Source of the DNA: Brevibacterium permense
GTDB lineage: Bacteria > Actinomycetota > Actinomycetes > Actinomycetales > Brevibacteriaceae
Assembly (NCBI RefSeq): GCF_013280495.1
Contig: NZ_JABSSX010000015.1
Coordinates: forward strand, 1-63,890
Direction of reading: 5' to 3'
Length of the DNA stretch: 63,890 bases
Shown here: positions 54,729 through 63,509 of the stretch, piece by piece
Numbering within the stretch: the stretch's first letter is position 1
Layout of the letters: each line of letters starts with the position of its first letter
Notes under the pieces: generated by a model
Seen by the model: only the letters and a program-made list of their open reading frames with translations
Told to the model about the DNA's origin: nothing
Databases searched by the model: none
Program-made: the position numbers and the translations under genes

Positions 54729-54932
54729 ATGGCAACAGGTACCGTGAAATGGTTCAACGCGGAAAAGGGTTTCGGATTCATCCAGCCTGACGACGGTTCG
54801 GCTGACGTGTTCACTCACTTCTCCGCGATCGAAGCCTCCGGCTACCGCGAGCTCACCGAGGGTCAGAACGTCGAGTTCGACTCGGAAATGGGCTCCAAGG
54901 GCCTGCAGGCGACTCGCGTCCGCGGCCTCTGA
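54729..54932 (+). CDS. cold-shock protein (CspA family)
   Basis: This 67-residue protein is a single cold-shock domain with the RNA-binding motifs RNP1 (KGFGFIQP) and RNP2 (VFTHFSAI), starting [20 protein letters not shown]. It binds single-stranded RNA/DNA and acts as an RNA chaperone. A ribosome site (AAGGATA) precedes the ATG. Length is exactly typical. Confidence 0.95.
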   Translation: MATGTVKWFNAEKGFGFIQPDDGSADVFTHFSAIEASGYRELTEGQNVEFDSEMGSKGLQATRVRGL

Positions 54933-54949
54933 GACTCTTTGAGAGTCTC
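54931..54949 (+). terminator. short hairpin overlapping the cold-shock stop codon
   Basis: GAGACTCT-TTG-AGAGTCTC is a perfect 8-bp stem that begins at the last bases of the stop codon. It is probably the first part of a tandem terminator. Confidence 0.6.
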
Positions 54950-54973
54950 ACCTAGAGACTTCTGAGATTCACC

Positions 54974-55016
54974 AGCGACCCTGCGTTCACCCACTTGGTG
55001 TGAACGCAGGGTCGCT
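54974..55016 (+). terminator. 17-bp-stem hairpin terminator
   Basis: AGCGACCCTGCGTTCAC pairs perfectly with GTGAACGCAGGGTCGCT around a 9-base loop, 41 bp after the cold-shock stop. The tail after it is pyrimidine-rich (TCATCTCCTCCCC). Confidence 0.78.
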
Positions 55017-55035
55017 GTCATCTCCTCCCCAATTA

Positions 55036-55091
55036 CTACCTGACGGGGGCCCAGCAACCTGGCGCCAGGTTGCTGGGCCGCCGTCAGGTAG
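55036..55091. terminator. 56-bp near-perfect palindrome between convergent genes
   Basis: Arms of 28 bp meet without a loop at GGC|GCC and differ at one pair. The left arm begins CTACCTGACGGG and contains CCCAGCAACCTGG. It lies 4 bp from the acetyltransferase stop. It is probably the terminator for the leftward gene and also stops rightward transcription. Confidence 0.65.
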
Positions 55092-55094
55092 CAA

Positions 55095-55739
55095 CTAGTG
55101 GTGGGCTAGGAAAGTGCAGAAGTCATCGACTCCGCTGAGCTCGATGTCGTTCCGCCGTCTGGTTTCCCACGCCGAGCGGGTCAGGCGCCAGCGTTGGATG
55201 CGTCCCGGCTCGCCTCGGCGGATGTCCCAGTCGACGCCGTTGCGCTCGTACCCCAAGGCTTCAGACACCTTGTTCGATCCGATGTTGTCGACGAACGCAT
55301 CGGAACCAGCTTCTCTCGCTCCGAGCCCCGCGAACGCGAGATGCAACAGAGCACTGCGCATCTCGGTACCGAGACCGCGACCGCGTACATCCGTCGACAG
55401 CCAGGAGAAGGTGGCGAAGGTGCCGCAGGTATCGAACTTCTCGGCAATGAGGTCCTGCATCCCCACGGGCTCACCGTCGACGATCACGGCGAACGCCAAC
55501 CGGAAGTCAGAAGGAGAGAAGCGCCCCCGTCCACGCCATACGCTCTGGAGCCACCTGCTCACCCGCACGTCCGGGTCGGATTCGTAGAACGACATCGGAT
55601 CGTCGTAGGGGGCGGGTTCCGCGAAGACCTTGCCGTCCCGCACGAGAGGGGCGAGCGCCGCGAGCATCTCATCGGCGGCACCGACGAGTTCGAGTCGGTG
55701 AGTCTTCACCCGGATCTGCAATGGCGGGTAGCCGATCAT
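55095..55739 (-). CDS. GNAT-family N-acetyltransferase
   Basis: This 214-residue protein looks like a RimJ/RimL-type acetyltransferase. The acetyl-CoA site is WLSTDVRGRGLGTEMRSALL, with DAFVDNIGSNKVSEALGYER as the C-terminal substrate part. The acceptor could be a protein amine or a small molecule. It is convergent with the cold-shock gene. Confidence 0.84.
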   Translation of the reverse strand: MIGYPPLQIRVKTHRLELVGAADEMLAALAPLVRDGKVFAEPAPYDDPMSFYESDPDVRVSRWLQSVWRGRGRFSPSDFRLAFAVIVDGEPVGMQDLIAEKFDTCGTFATFSWLSTDVRGRGLGTEMRSALLHLAFAGLGAREAGSDAFVDNIGSNKVSEALGYERNGVDWDIRRGEPGRIQRWRLTRSAWETRRRNDIELSGVDDFCTFLAHH

Positions 55740-55837
55740 GCAACCAACCTAGGCCAGCCGGCCCGAATCCACAATGGTCCGGCAACTCCAGGTAGCGTGG
55801 GGTTCGACTCCAGGATGCCGATAGCAGGTGGTGGCCC

Positions 55838-56464
55838 ATGACCGAACCCGATCGCACGACCCCGACGACCGTCGTCTTCGACCTCGGCAATGTGCTCATC
55901 GGCTGGGACCAGACAGGGCCTCTGGCCGATCGCATGAGTGCCGATGAATGGCATTCCTTCGCCGAGGCGGCCGACTTCCCCACGCTCAATACCGCAGCTG
56001 ACTCCGGCGTTCCGATCACCGATATCGTCGCCCGAGCCGCCGAGGCGGACCCCCGCCATGGTGAGATCGTCGCCGGCTACTACGAGAACTTCGACAAGTC
56101 CCTGACCGGTCCGATCGACGGCATGGCCGAGATCGTCGCAGATCTCAAGACCGCCGGCATCCGCCTGGTCGGGCTGTCGAACTGGTCGGCCGAGACCATC
56201 CACCATGCCCCCGTCGTCGCGCCGGCGATCAGCGAACTCGAAGACATCGTCGTCTCGGGAAAGGTCGGCCTCGTCAAACCCGATCCGGCGATCTTCGAAC
56301 TGACCCGGGACCGATTCGACCTCGACCCGGCCCGGACTGTCTTCGTCGATGATCTGCCCGCCAATGTGGAGGCAGCTGAACGCCTCGGCTTCATCGGCCA
56401 CGTGTTCTCAGGAGCCGCCTCACTGCGCACGGACCTGTCCGAACGGGGTCTGCTCGCTCAATAG
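55838..56464 (+). CDS. HAD-family hydrolase (subfamily IA)
   Basis: This 208-residue phosphatase-like protein has motif I VVFDLGNVLIGWD, motif II GLSNWSAE, motif III Lys in VGLVKPDPAIF and motif IV FVDDLPANVEAAERLG. It resembles epoxide-hydrolase-N-like or YihX-type sugar phosphatases. The missing second Asp of motif I (here D-L-G-N) is typical of that subgroup. Substrate unknown. Confidence 0.86.
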   Translation: MTEPDRTTPTTVVFDLGNVLIGWDQTGPLADRMSADEWHSFAEAADFPTLNTAADSGVPITDIVARAAEADPRHGEIVAGYYENFDKSLTGPIDGMAEIVADLKTAGIRLVGLSNWSAETIHHAPVVAPAISELEDIVVSGKVGLVKPDPAIFELTRDRFDLDPARTVFVDDLPANVEAAERLGFIGHVFSGAASLRTDLSERGLLAQ

Positions 56465-56524
56465 GGTGCTCAACTCGCGCCGCCCGGGCAACACCCCTGA
56501 ACGGGCTCCTCACCCGCTGATCCT

Positions 56525-56850
56525 GTGAGAAATGTCCGCGTCGTCACCGTCGGTGCGTCGAACGCTGGGCCGAAGTCGAATATCATCCCTGATCGCGCCG
56601 AGCTGATGCTCAACGTCCGCACCTACGACACTGCGGTACGCAAGAGAGTCATCGCGTCGATCGAGCGGATCGTCCGCAGCGAATGCGATGCCGCTGGGAC
56701 GCCGAAGGAACCGACCTTCGAGTACTTCGACCAGTTCCCGCTGACGGTCAACAGTGAGGCGGTCAATGACACCATCACCGAGGCGGTCCAGGAGGCGACA
56801 CCTGCGACCGCGTCGGACCGCGGTCTTTCCTACGAGATCTTCCCGTGTGG
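56525..56850 (+). pseudogene. internal fragment of an M20-family amidohydrolase gene
   Basis: The frame encodes VRVVTVGASNAGPKSNIIPD, RAELMLNVRTYDTAVRKRVI and FEYFDQFPLTVNSEAVND, matching the dimerisation domain of hippurate/aminoacylase-type amidohydrolases. Both the metal-binding N-terminal part and the C-terminus are missing. It abuts the 3' end of the convergent thioesterase gene. Confidence 0.72.
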
Positions 56851-57291
56851 TTCGGGCATTCGGTCTCGGTCATAGGTGATCGTCGTGTACCCGTGGGGAA
56901 TCGGAGTGCCGTCTTCGTCGACTCCGACGAATACGATCTTGTCGATGCTGAGGATGGATCTGCGAGTGATCATATTGCGCACCCGGGCCCTCATCGTCAG
57001 TGAGGTGCGTCCGAAATGCGTGGCGAGGAGCCCCATCTCGATAAGATCGCCTTCCCTAGCCGAAGCCTGAAAGTCGATCTCGGAGATCAGCTTCGTCACA
57101 ACTCGATGGTTGCCGAGCTGGATGATCGCGTAGATCGCGGCCTCCTCGTCGATCCACCTCAGAAGGCTGCCGCCGAAGAGGGAGCCGTTGGCGTTGAGGT
57201 CCTCAGGCCGCACCCATTTGCGGGTATAGAAGTTCATCCCCTCCACATCGTGGCGGGCGGAGCTCTCTGTGGGTTGTGCCGTCGCTGTCAT
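56830..57291 (-). CDS. acyl-CoA thioesterase, hotdog fold
   Basis: This 153-residue protein matches the YciA/BACH group: RPEDLNANGSLFGGSLLRWI, DEEAAIYA and HRVVTKLISEIDFQASAREG. The Asn-containing NANGSLFGG loop holds the catalytic region. It hydrolyses acyl-CoA to free acid and CoA. Its end overlaps the remnant of an amidohydrolase by about 20 bp. Confidence 0.86.
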   Translation of the reverse strand: MTATAQPTESSARHDVEGMNFYTRKWVRPEDLNANGSLFGGSLLRWIDEEAAIYAIIQLGNHRVVTKLISEIDFQASAREGDLIEMGLLATHFGRTSLTMRARVRNMITRRSILSIDKIVFVGVDEDGTPIPHGYTTITYDRDRMPEPHGKIS

Positions 57292-57336
57292 GCGATCAGA
57301 GTAGCGAGGAGTTGTTTCGCCCTCGTTTCGTCCGTG

Positions 57337-57837
57337 TCACCGCTTTTCGACGTCATCCTTCATGGCGGTGAGGGTTTGCCGGATGTTCAATCGCTGGAAG
57401 TCCGCGAAGCTCCGGCCCCGTGTGACGATGTGGTCGAAGACCCAGGCCAGCCAGTCGGGCCAAGAGCGGCGATCGTCTGTCCACGACTCCGTCACTCGAG
57501 TCGCCTCGCCGAGGTCTTCGAACTCGTATGCCCAGCTCGCGTTCGGTCCTTCGATGCTGGGAGTTCGGGGCCCGATCCGGCGCACGGTGAAGGCGAACCG
57601 TTTGCCGGGCACAGATTCGGTGACGACGCATTCGGTCACCCACGTCGCCGGCCCGCGACGGTTCGTGCCTTCGAAGACATCGCCTGTCTGCAGCGGACCT
57701 GCAGTCGTGCGCGTGCTGGCTCCGGTGTTCTCCGGGCTCCATCGGGCCATCTGGGTCGGATCGGCGATCTGCTCCCAGAGCCCGGCGGCGTCGGCTTTGA
57801 TCACCATACTGTCGCTGACCTGCATCGTTCGCGTCAT
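57337..57837 (-). CDS. SRPBCC-family (START-like) protein
   Basis: This 166-residue protein has the polyketide-cyclase/START fold pattern (QVSDSMVIKADAAGLWEQIA, DPTQMARWSPENTGAST). I started it at the ATG at 57837, after an AAGGGA site. Such proteins bind hydrophobic ligands; role unknown. Confidence 0.8.
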   Translation of the reverse strand: MTRTMQVSDSMVIKADAAGLWEQIADPTQMARWSPENTGASTRTTAGPLQTGDVFEGTNRRGPATWVTECVVTESVPGKRFAFTVRRIGPRTPSIEGPNASWAYEFEDLGEATRVTESWTDDRRSWPDWLAWVFDHIVTRGRSFADFQRLNIRQTLTAMKDDVEKR

Positions 57838-57929
57838 CGTCGTCCCTTCTCGATGTGGTAGTGCACGCACCTGAAACCGGCCGTGCACATGGCCCCATTC
57901 AAACACGGGTCCTGAGCTAGCCTAGGCAC

Positions 57930-58303
57930 ATGGCCGACTCTGCGATGAACGACGAGATCATCGCCTTCCGCCTCCCCGCTCATCACCTCGGTGAGCGACT
58001 CAGCCACAACTCACTCCTTGACGCCGCGGGAGCCTCCGGCATCCAGAACAGCCCACCGGGATCCGCTCTGACCGCACTCCATGCGCGGGGCGCCGACCGC
58101 ATCCGACGACAGCGAACGCGACCGGACCAGATCCGAACTGCTGCGCCGTTGACTGCACTGCTATCAACCGTCGACTAAGCATGACGATCGCAGCCTCCGG
58201 CACCGTCTCGACGTCGGTGAAGAGCGCAGTGATCGCTGAGGCAGAGGCGATCGGCGCACTGCGCGAGTCAGACGCCGTCGACATCGAATTCGCGTCAGTC
58301 TGA
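57930..58303 (+). pseudogene. winged-helix DNA-binding (AlkZ-like) protein gene with internal deletion
   Basis: The first 82-residue frame begins MADSAMNDEIIAFRLPAHHL and continues ERLSHNSLLDAAGASGIQNS, typical of the N-terminus of AlkZ-like winged-helix proteins. It loses homology after TALHARG. Another frame from 58181 to the TGA at 58303 reads KSAVIAEAEAIGALRESDAV, matching the extreme C-terminus of the same family. About 280 residues normally lie between. The gene has lost its core. Confidence 0.72.
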
Positions 58304-58305
58304 GA

Positions 58306-59142
58306 TCATTCGGCGAGTTCGCTGATCAGCACGCGAGCAAGGGCTCCGAGTCGGAATCGCTCGGGGATCACGGTTCTGATGCCCTGTTCATGCAGCGGTG
58401 CTGCGGTGACGTCGCCGACTGCTGCGGCCACCACCGATTCGTTGAACGCCTCGATCACGGCCGACAACAGTCCCTGCTCCTCGGCCGCGGTGAGAAATGC
58501 TGCCGCCCCGGGTGCTGAGGTGAAGGCCACGGCATCGCACCTGCGCTCCGCGACGAGTCGGACCGCGTCGATCACGGCGGCCGGATCGGGCGCCGGACCC
58601 CAGCGGTAGATGACGAGGGAGCGGACATCGGCGCCAGCTGCGGCGAAGGCCTCATCAAGTCCGTCGGCGCCGGCACCGTGATGCTGTACGGCAATGCGCT
58701 CACCATCTACGCCTTCGCCGAGAAGGACCTGCTGGATCTCTGCGCTCGTCTCGGATTCCGCGACCCAGTGAGCGCTCAGTCCGGCCCCCTGAATCGCTCC
58801 GCGTGCCTTGGGGCCGCGGGCGTATATCCGTGCTCCGGCGAGCATCGAGTGCCATTCCTCGCGCAGACCCGCGGCTTCAGCCACGTCACCCCAGCCGGTG
58901 AATCCGACGCCGGTCGTGACCACGACGATGTCCGGCCTGTCCTCGATGAGTTCACGGGTGCGGGTGACGAGTTCAGGGTCGTCGATATGCGGGATGACGG
59001 ACAGGGTCGGGGCGTGCACGATCTTGGCACCGTGACGCTCGAGGGCGGAGGCGAGCTGTTCCGCGCGCCGCTGAGCTGTGAGCACGATGCGACGTCCGAC
59101 CAGCTCGTCGCCGATGTCAGTTTGGGGCTGGTTCATGCTCAT
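58306..59142 (-). CDS. uroporphyrinogen-III synthase-like protein
   Basis: This 278-residue protein matches HemD: VGRRIVLTAQRRAEQLASAL at the start, then GAKIVHAPTLSVIPHID and VVTTGVGFTGWGDVAEAA. It also has VAFTSAPGAAAFLTAAEEQG and AAVGDVTAAPLHEQGIRTV. HemD closes hydroxymethylbilane to uroporphyrinogen III in haem and corrin synthesis. No other haem gene is adjacent, so it may be a second, regulatory-type HemD-domain protein. It starts 18 bp after the LysR gene. Confidence 0.8.
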   Translation of the reverse strand: MSMNQPQTDIGDELVGRRIVLTAQRRAEQLASALERHGAKIVHAPTLSVIPHIDDPELVTRTRELIEDRPDIVVVTTGVGFTGWGDVAEAAGLREEWHSMLAGARIYARGPKARGAIQGAGLSAHWVAESETSAEIQQVLLGEGVDGERIAVQHHGAGADGLDEAFAAAGADVRSLVIYRWGPAPDPAAVIDAVRLVAERRCDAVAFTSAPGAAAFLTAAEEQGLLSAVIEAFNESVVAAAVGDVTAAPLHEQGIRTVIPERFRLGALARVLISELAE

Positions 59143-59159
59143 ATCCTGGTCGCGCAGTC

Positions 59160-60074
59160 TCACCGGGGCAACTTCCGGCCTTCGAGAGCAGCCTGGTGGG
59201 CGAGCATCTCGTCCTTGAGTCCCTGGACTACGGCGGCGATCGCCGGTCGCCGCATCGAATCGGGTCTGAGCACCATCCAGTAGGGCAGTCGCTCGGCCAC
59301 CGAATCGGGGAAGAGTCGCACGAGGTCGGGGTGACGGTCGGCCATGAAACACGGGAGGAAGCCGATTCCGGCACCCGCACGCGTCGCTTCGACGTGAACG
59401 AAGACGTTCGTCGAGGTCAGTGCATCCTTCATCTCGGGAAACAGCCGCCTCGGCGCATCGAGGTCGTCGACCTGGAGCATGGAATCGACAAAATAGACGA
59501 GCCGGTGGTCGCTGACCTCCTCCACCGAGGCGGGGGTGCCGTTGGCCGCGAGATAGTCACGAGAGGCGTAGAGACCGAGTTCGTAGTCACCGAGCTCGAT
59601 CGCCTCTGCCCGATGCACGCGCGGTTCGCCGACGACGACCTCGATATCGAGACCGGACCGCTGCTGCAGGGCCTGCCTGGTGACGGTGACGATCTCGACG
59701 CTCAGCCCGGGATGCCGACGACGCAGCTTCGCGACCGCCGTGGAGGCGACATAGGCGCTGAACCCATCCGTCGCGGTCATCCGCACCACTCCGGACACCG
59801 TCTCCGGGCCCTGGCCGGGACTCTCGAGTTCAGCGACCGCGATCTCCATCTGTTCGGCCACCGCAACGGCTCGTTCCCCGAGGTCGGTCAGCTCCCATCC
59901 GTCATCCGAGCGAGCCAGCACGCGTCCGCCCAAGGACTTCTCCAAGGCGGCGATGCGGCGGGAGACCGTCGAGTGGGTGAGACCGAGGTTGTGTGCCGCC
60001 GTCGTGAATTTGGCGGTGCGGGAGACGGCCAGCAGCACGAGCAGATCGTTGGGAGTGGTGTCCATGCCTGCCAT
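59160..60074 (-). CDS. LysR-family transcriptional regulator
   Basis: This 304-residue protein has the N-terminal LysR helix-turn-helix (RTAKFTTAAHNLGLTHSTVS, RRIAALEKSLG) and a C-terminal effector domain. It precedes the HemD-like gene on the same strand with 17 bp between, so it may be co-transcribed. The target is not evident. A second in-frame ATG at 60065 could be the true start. Confidence 0.86.
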   Translation of the reverse strand: MAGMDTTPNDLLVLLAVSRTAKFTTAAHNLGLTHSTVSRRIAALEKSLGGRVLARSDDGWELTDLGERAVAVAEQMEIAVAELESPGQGPETVSGVVRMTATDGFSAYVASTAVAKLRRRHPGLSVEIVTVTRQALQQRSGLDIEVVVGEPRVHRAEAIELGDYELGLYASRDYLAANGTPASVEEVSDHRLVYFVDSMLQVDDLDAPRRLFPEMKDALTSTNVFVHVEATRAGAGIGFLPCFMADRHPDLVRLFPDSVAERLPYWMVLRPDSMRRPAIAAVVQGLKDEMLAHQAALEGRKLPR

Positions 60075-60104
60075 AGTGGCACACCTGCAGCAAGCGCGGC
60101 CTCG

Positions 60105-60806
60105 TCAGCGCACGTGGTCCTGCGACGGCGAACGCGTCCATCTCAGAAGCACGACGATCAGACAGATGAGGAACACGATCCCCGAGGTGACCAGTCCGGT
60201 GACGAGGATGCCGATATCGGCAGGCAGATCCACGTCCTCGGCCGGTTTGGTCGGTGCCTTCCCCTCCGGATCGATGAGGACGGAGATCGTGTCGCCCTCA
60301 TCGAAGTCGTCGTATCCGTCCTTGCCGCGGTAGATCAGCGGTTCGGCGACGGGAGTGCCGTCGAAGCGCTCGAGGCTGTAGGTATGAACATAGACCTGTC
60401 GCGACCTGGGCGGATTGGAACTGTGTACGGTCTTCTGTTCGACTTGATGATCGGCGACGACCACCTCGGTGAGTTCGCCGGCTTGCGACAAAGCGAGATC
60501 CTCGCCGAGCATCACAGTGCCGATGAGTGCAATGGCCACGAACGGTCCGGTGTACCAATACGCCGGCGTGTGTCCCATGAACCTGCGCACCGCCAGAGTG
60601 ACGCCGAGGAACACGAAGCATCCGAGGATGATCGTGAACAGCAGTTGGTCCGGATACAGGTATCCGATCGTGAAGACCGCACCTGTGCCGACGAAGAAGA
60701 CAGCACCGGTGATGATGATGGTCAGCGGATTCCGGCTGCCCTGGTTCCAGCGGCGCTCACTCTTCCCGCCGTCACCCCACTTGCCGCGCATCCAGTAGGC
60801 GTCCAT
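60105..60806 (-). CDS. DUF3592-like membrane protein
   Basis: This 233-residue protein has several hydrophobic helices (PLTIIITGAVFFVGTGAVFT, LFTIILGCFVFLGVTLAVRR) and a soluble loop with QVYVHTYSLERFDGTPVAEP and ISVLIDPEGKAP, as in DUF3592 proteins. It ends in a further helix pair. Function unknown. Confidence 0.72.
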   Translation of the reverse strand: MDAYWMRGKWGDGGKSERRWNQGSRNPLTIIITGAVFFVGTGAVFTIGYLYPDQLLFTIILGCFVFLGVTLAVRRFMGHTPAYWYTGPFVAIALIGTVMLGEDLALSQAGELTEVVVADHQVEQKTVHSSNPPRSRQVYVHTYSLERFDGTPVAEPLIYRGKDGYDDFDEGDTISVLIDPEGKAPTKPAEDVDLPADIGILVTGLVTSGIVFLICLIVVLLRWTRSPSQDHVR

Positions 60807-60820
60807 TCAAGCCCCGCTCG

Positions 60821-62158
60821 TCACTGCGGCATGTTGACGAATCGGGACTTCGCGCCCTGGAACGCCACGGGGATGTCCATCGTCGGACCGGCACGGTGCT
60901 TGGCGACGATGATGTCGGCCTCACCGGCGCGTTCGTGTTCCTTGTCGTACATGTCCTCACGGTGGATGAGGAGGACCATATCCGCGTCCTGCTCGATCGA
61001 ACCGGACTCACGCAGATCCGAAATCATCGGCCGCTTGTCCGTGCGCTGCTCGCTGCCTCGGTTGAGCTGGGACAAAGCGATGACCGGAACGTCGAGCTCC
61101 TTGGCCAGCAGCTTGAGCGAACGGGAGAACTCAGAGACCTCCTGCTGACGGGACTCGACGCGCTTGCCCGAGGACATCAGCTGCAGGTAGTCGACGCAGA
61201 CCATCTGCAGATTGTGCTGCTGCTTGAGCCGGCGGCACTTCGCGCGGATCTCGGTCAGCGCCATGTTCGGCGAATCGTCGACGAACAGCGGCGCATTGTT
61301 GATCCGGGCCTCGGTCGCGGCCAGGGTCGTCCAGTCGTGCGGACTGAGCTCGCCGCGGCGCAGGTTCTGCAGCGGAATCTCGGATTCTGCCGAGAGCAGA
61401 CGCATGACGAGTTCGTTCTTGCCCATCTCGAGCGAGAAGAACACAGCGGCCGCATCATTGTGGATCGCGGCCGAACGGATGAAGTCGAGCGCCAGAGTCG
61501 ACTTGCCGACACCGGGACGCGCGGCGATGACGATCATCGTGCCCGGGTGCAGACCGTTGGTGAGGTTGTCGAACTCGGTGAAACCGGTAGGCACACCCGC
61601 GGTCTGCCCATCGGTGTTGCCGTTGCGTTCGATCTCCTGGGCCACCTCGCCGAGGATGTCGGAGAGGATGACGTAATCCTCTGTCGTATGGCGTTCGGTG
61701 ACCTTGTAGATCTCCGCCTGAGCGGAGTTCACGACGTCATCGGTATCACCTTCGGCGTCGTAGCCCATCTGCACGATGCGGGTGCCGGCCTCGACGAGGC
61801 GGCGCAGCACGGCCTGTTCGCTGACGATCGCGGCATAGTAGCCGGCATTGGCGGCGGTCGGGACCGACGAGATGAGGGTGTGCAGGTAGGCGGCACCGCC
61901 GACGCGGGCGAGGTCGCCGGTCTTCGTCAGGTAGTTCGCCACCGTCACCGAGTCCGCGGGCTCGCCCCGGGAGTAGAGATCGAGGACTGCCTCGTAGATG
62001 GTTTCGTGAGCGGGCTTGTAGAAGTCGTCGCCCTTCATCGTCTCGACGCAGTCGGCGATGGCGTCCTTCGACAGAAGCATCGCACCGAGCACGCTCTGCT
62101 CGGCTTCGACGTCCTGCGGAGGGGTCCTCAGACCGTCGTAGCCCTGGTCGTTGCTCAC
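60821..62158 (-). CDS. dnaB: replicative DNA helicase DnaB
   Basis: This 445-residue helicase has the N-terminal DnaB domain (PPQDVEAEQSVLGAMLLSKD) and a RecA-like C-terminal domain with Walker A ARPGVGKSTLALDF and Walker B MVCVDYLQLM. The DnaB-typical ALSQLNRGSEQRTDKRPMIS and DLRESGSIEQDADMVLLIHR follow. No intein is present. The start is GTG. It moves 5' to 3' on the lagging strand during replication. The usual actinobacterial neighbours (rpsF, ssb, rpsR, rplI) are not upstream; instead there is a rearranged stretch. Confidence 0.95.
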   Translation of the reverse strand: MSNDQGYDGLRTPPQDVEAEQSVLGAMLLSKDAIADCVETMKGDDFYKPAHETIYEAVLDLYSRGEPADSVTVANYLTKTGDLARVGGAAYLHTLISSVPTAANAGYYAAIVSEQAVLRRLVEAGTRIVQMGYDAEGDTDDVVNSAQAEIYKVTERHTTEDYVILSDILGEVAQEIERNGNTDGQTAGVPTGFTEFDNLTNGLHPGTMIVIAARPGVGKSTLALDFIRSAAIHNDAAAVFFSLEMGKNELVMRLLSAESEIPLQNLRRGELSPHDWTTLAATEARINNAPLFVDDSPNMALTEIRAKCRRLKQQHNLQMVCVDYLQLMSSGKRVESRQQEVSEFSRSLKLLAKELDVPVIALSQLNRGSEQRTDKRPMISDLRESGSIEQDADMVLLIHREDMYDKEHERAGEADIIVAKHRAGPTMDIPVAFQGAKSRFVNMPQ

Positions 62159-62312
62159 TCGATTCCCACTTCCTCACAGCATCGGATCGCCCACCCTCAT
62201 GTGGTGCGCTCCAACTGTACCCGGAGACCCGGGGAGGGTCCCATCGGCTCGACACCTGCCATCGTAGGATGCGGCACTGACACCGAATCTCAGTCCCGAG
62301 TCCTCCCGAATC

Positions 62313-63254
62313 TCAGTCCCGAGACCTCCCGGCCGTGGCCACGGAGTGCAGAATCGGCTTCGTCAGCTGCAGTCCGGCGCGGATGATGCCGATGCCGACG
62401 ACCACTGTGAGCAGGATCGTGAGGAAGGTGACCGGCTTGAACACGAGCGCGGCTCCGGCCAGGGGCAGGACGAGCAGCAGCCCGAGCCCTCCGGCCAGCA
62501 GGGACACCCAGACCGCCGGGGCCATGACGGCCCGCCCCAGTGCCCGGTGCAGCAGCTGAGTATCGGCGGCGGCGTAGAGGTCGGAGAAGGTGTCGGTTCG
62601 GTCGTAGATATCGGCGACCTGGTTGATCACTGCGGAGACACTGATGAGCACGATCGCGATCCCCATGACGAGCAGGACCCCGGTGAACATGTCGTGGAAG
62701 AGGTTGATATCGGATGCGGCCATGCCGGAGTCCGAGTCCTCGGCGGCGTCGAGTCCGAGCTGCATCAGCGCCACCCCCGACCCGCAGACGGCCGCGGTGA
62801 ACGAGGCCATCGCGAGTCCGGAAACGCGTCGCCAGAACCGTTTGGGTTCGTCGGAGACCAGGCGAGCCGCGATGAGGCGCTCCGGGGTGGCGGCCCGCCG
62901 ACCGGACAGGTGAGCGAACCAGCGGACGAGGAGCCCGCCGAGGAGGTCGACGACGACCAGCCCGAGAGCGAAGAATCCGACCACCGCGCCGAGCACGATC
63001 CCTACGCCGAGACCGCCGCTCTGAGTGAGCGCGTACACGACCGGCAGCATGCAGATCACGAGCACCGTGATGATGACCTTGGCCACGGGGAACTTCCGCT
63101 CCAGACTCTTCGTCCGCACGCCCAACGGAGAGACCGCGACCTTGCGCAGACCCAGCAGGGCCGAGCCCGCGCAGACCAGGGCGAGGAAGACGACCACGAC
63201 GAGGATGAGCCACGCGGGCATGAGCATGTTCGCGTACCCGATGGGTTCGCCCAT
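62313..63254 (-). pseudogene. N-terminally truncated FtsX-like ABC transporter permease
   Basis: This frame encodes the second half of an FtsX/MacB-type permease: four long helices and a loop (TPERLIAARLVSDEPKRFWR, YDRTDTFSDLYAAADTQLLH). It is open further upstream to about 63275 (VVSFIHFMGEPIGY), where homology to a resolvase begins in another frame. The N-terminal half with the first helices and large extracytoplasmic domain is missing. An ATP-binding partner gene is not present. A product could start at the ATG at 63254, but would lack half the transporter. Confidence 0.7.
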
Positions 63255-63279
63255 GAAGTGGATGAAACTGACCACCGTC

Positions 63280-63388
63280 CGATGGTCTCGTATTGCCGGC
63301 CGGGGTTTTGATCGGCGCTGCTGACTCGCACGTAGCCGAGGGTCTGTCCGAACAGGGCATCTGAGGGGTTCTCGGAGCCGGTAGGCAT
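63280..63388 (-). pseudogene. 5' fragment of a serine recombinase (resolvase) gene
   Basis: About 35 residues from an ATG at 63388 include LGYVRVSSADQNPGRQYETIG, the N-terminal catalytic segment of resolvase/invertase proteins with the Ser nucleophile in VRVSSADQ. Homology stops at the junction with the permease remnant. The rest of the recombinase is missing. Confidence 0.75.
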
Positions 63389-63509
63389 ATGTGTCCAATC
63401 GTTGGAATCGCAACCCGGTTGACAGCGTTTTTCCGGCCGAGATCTCGATTGTCAAAGGGGTATACCCAGTAGACACACCTGCTGCCGTGCGACCAGATAT
63501 CGTTAGATC

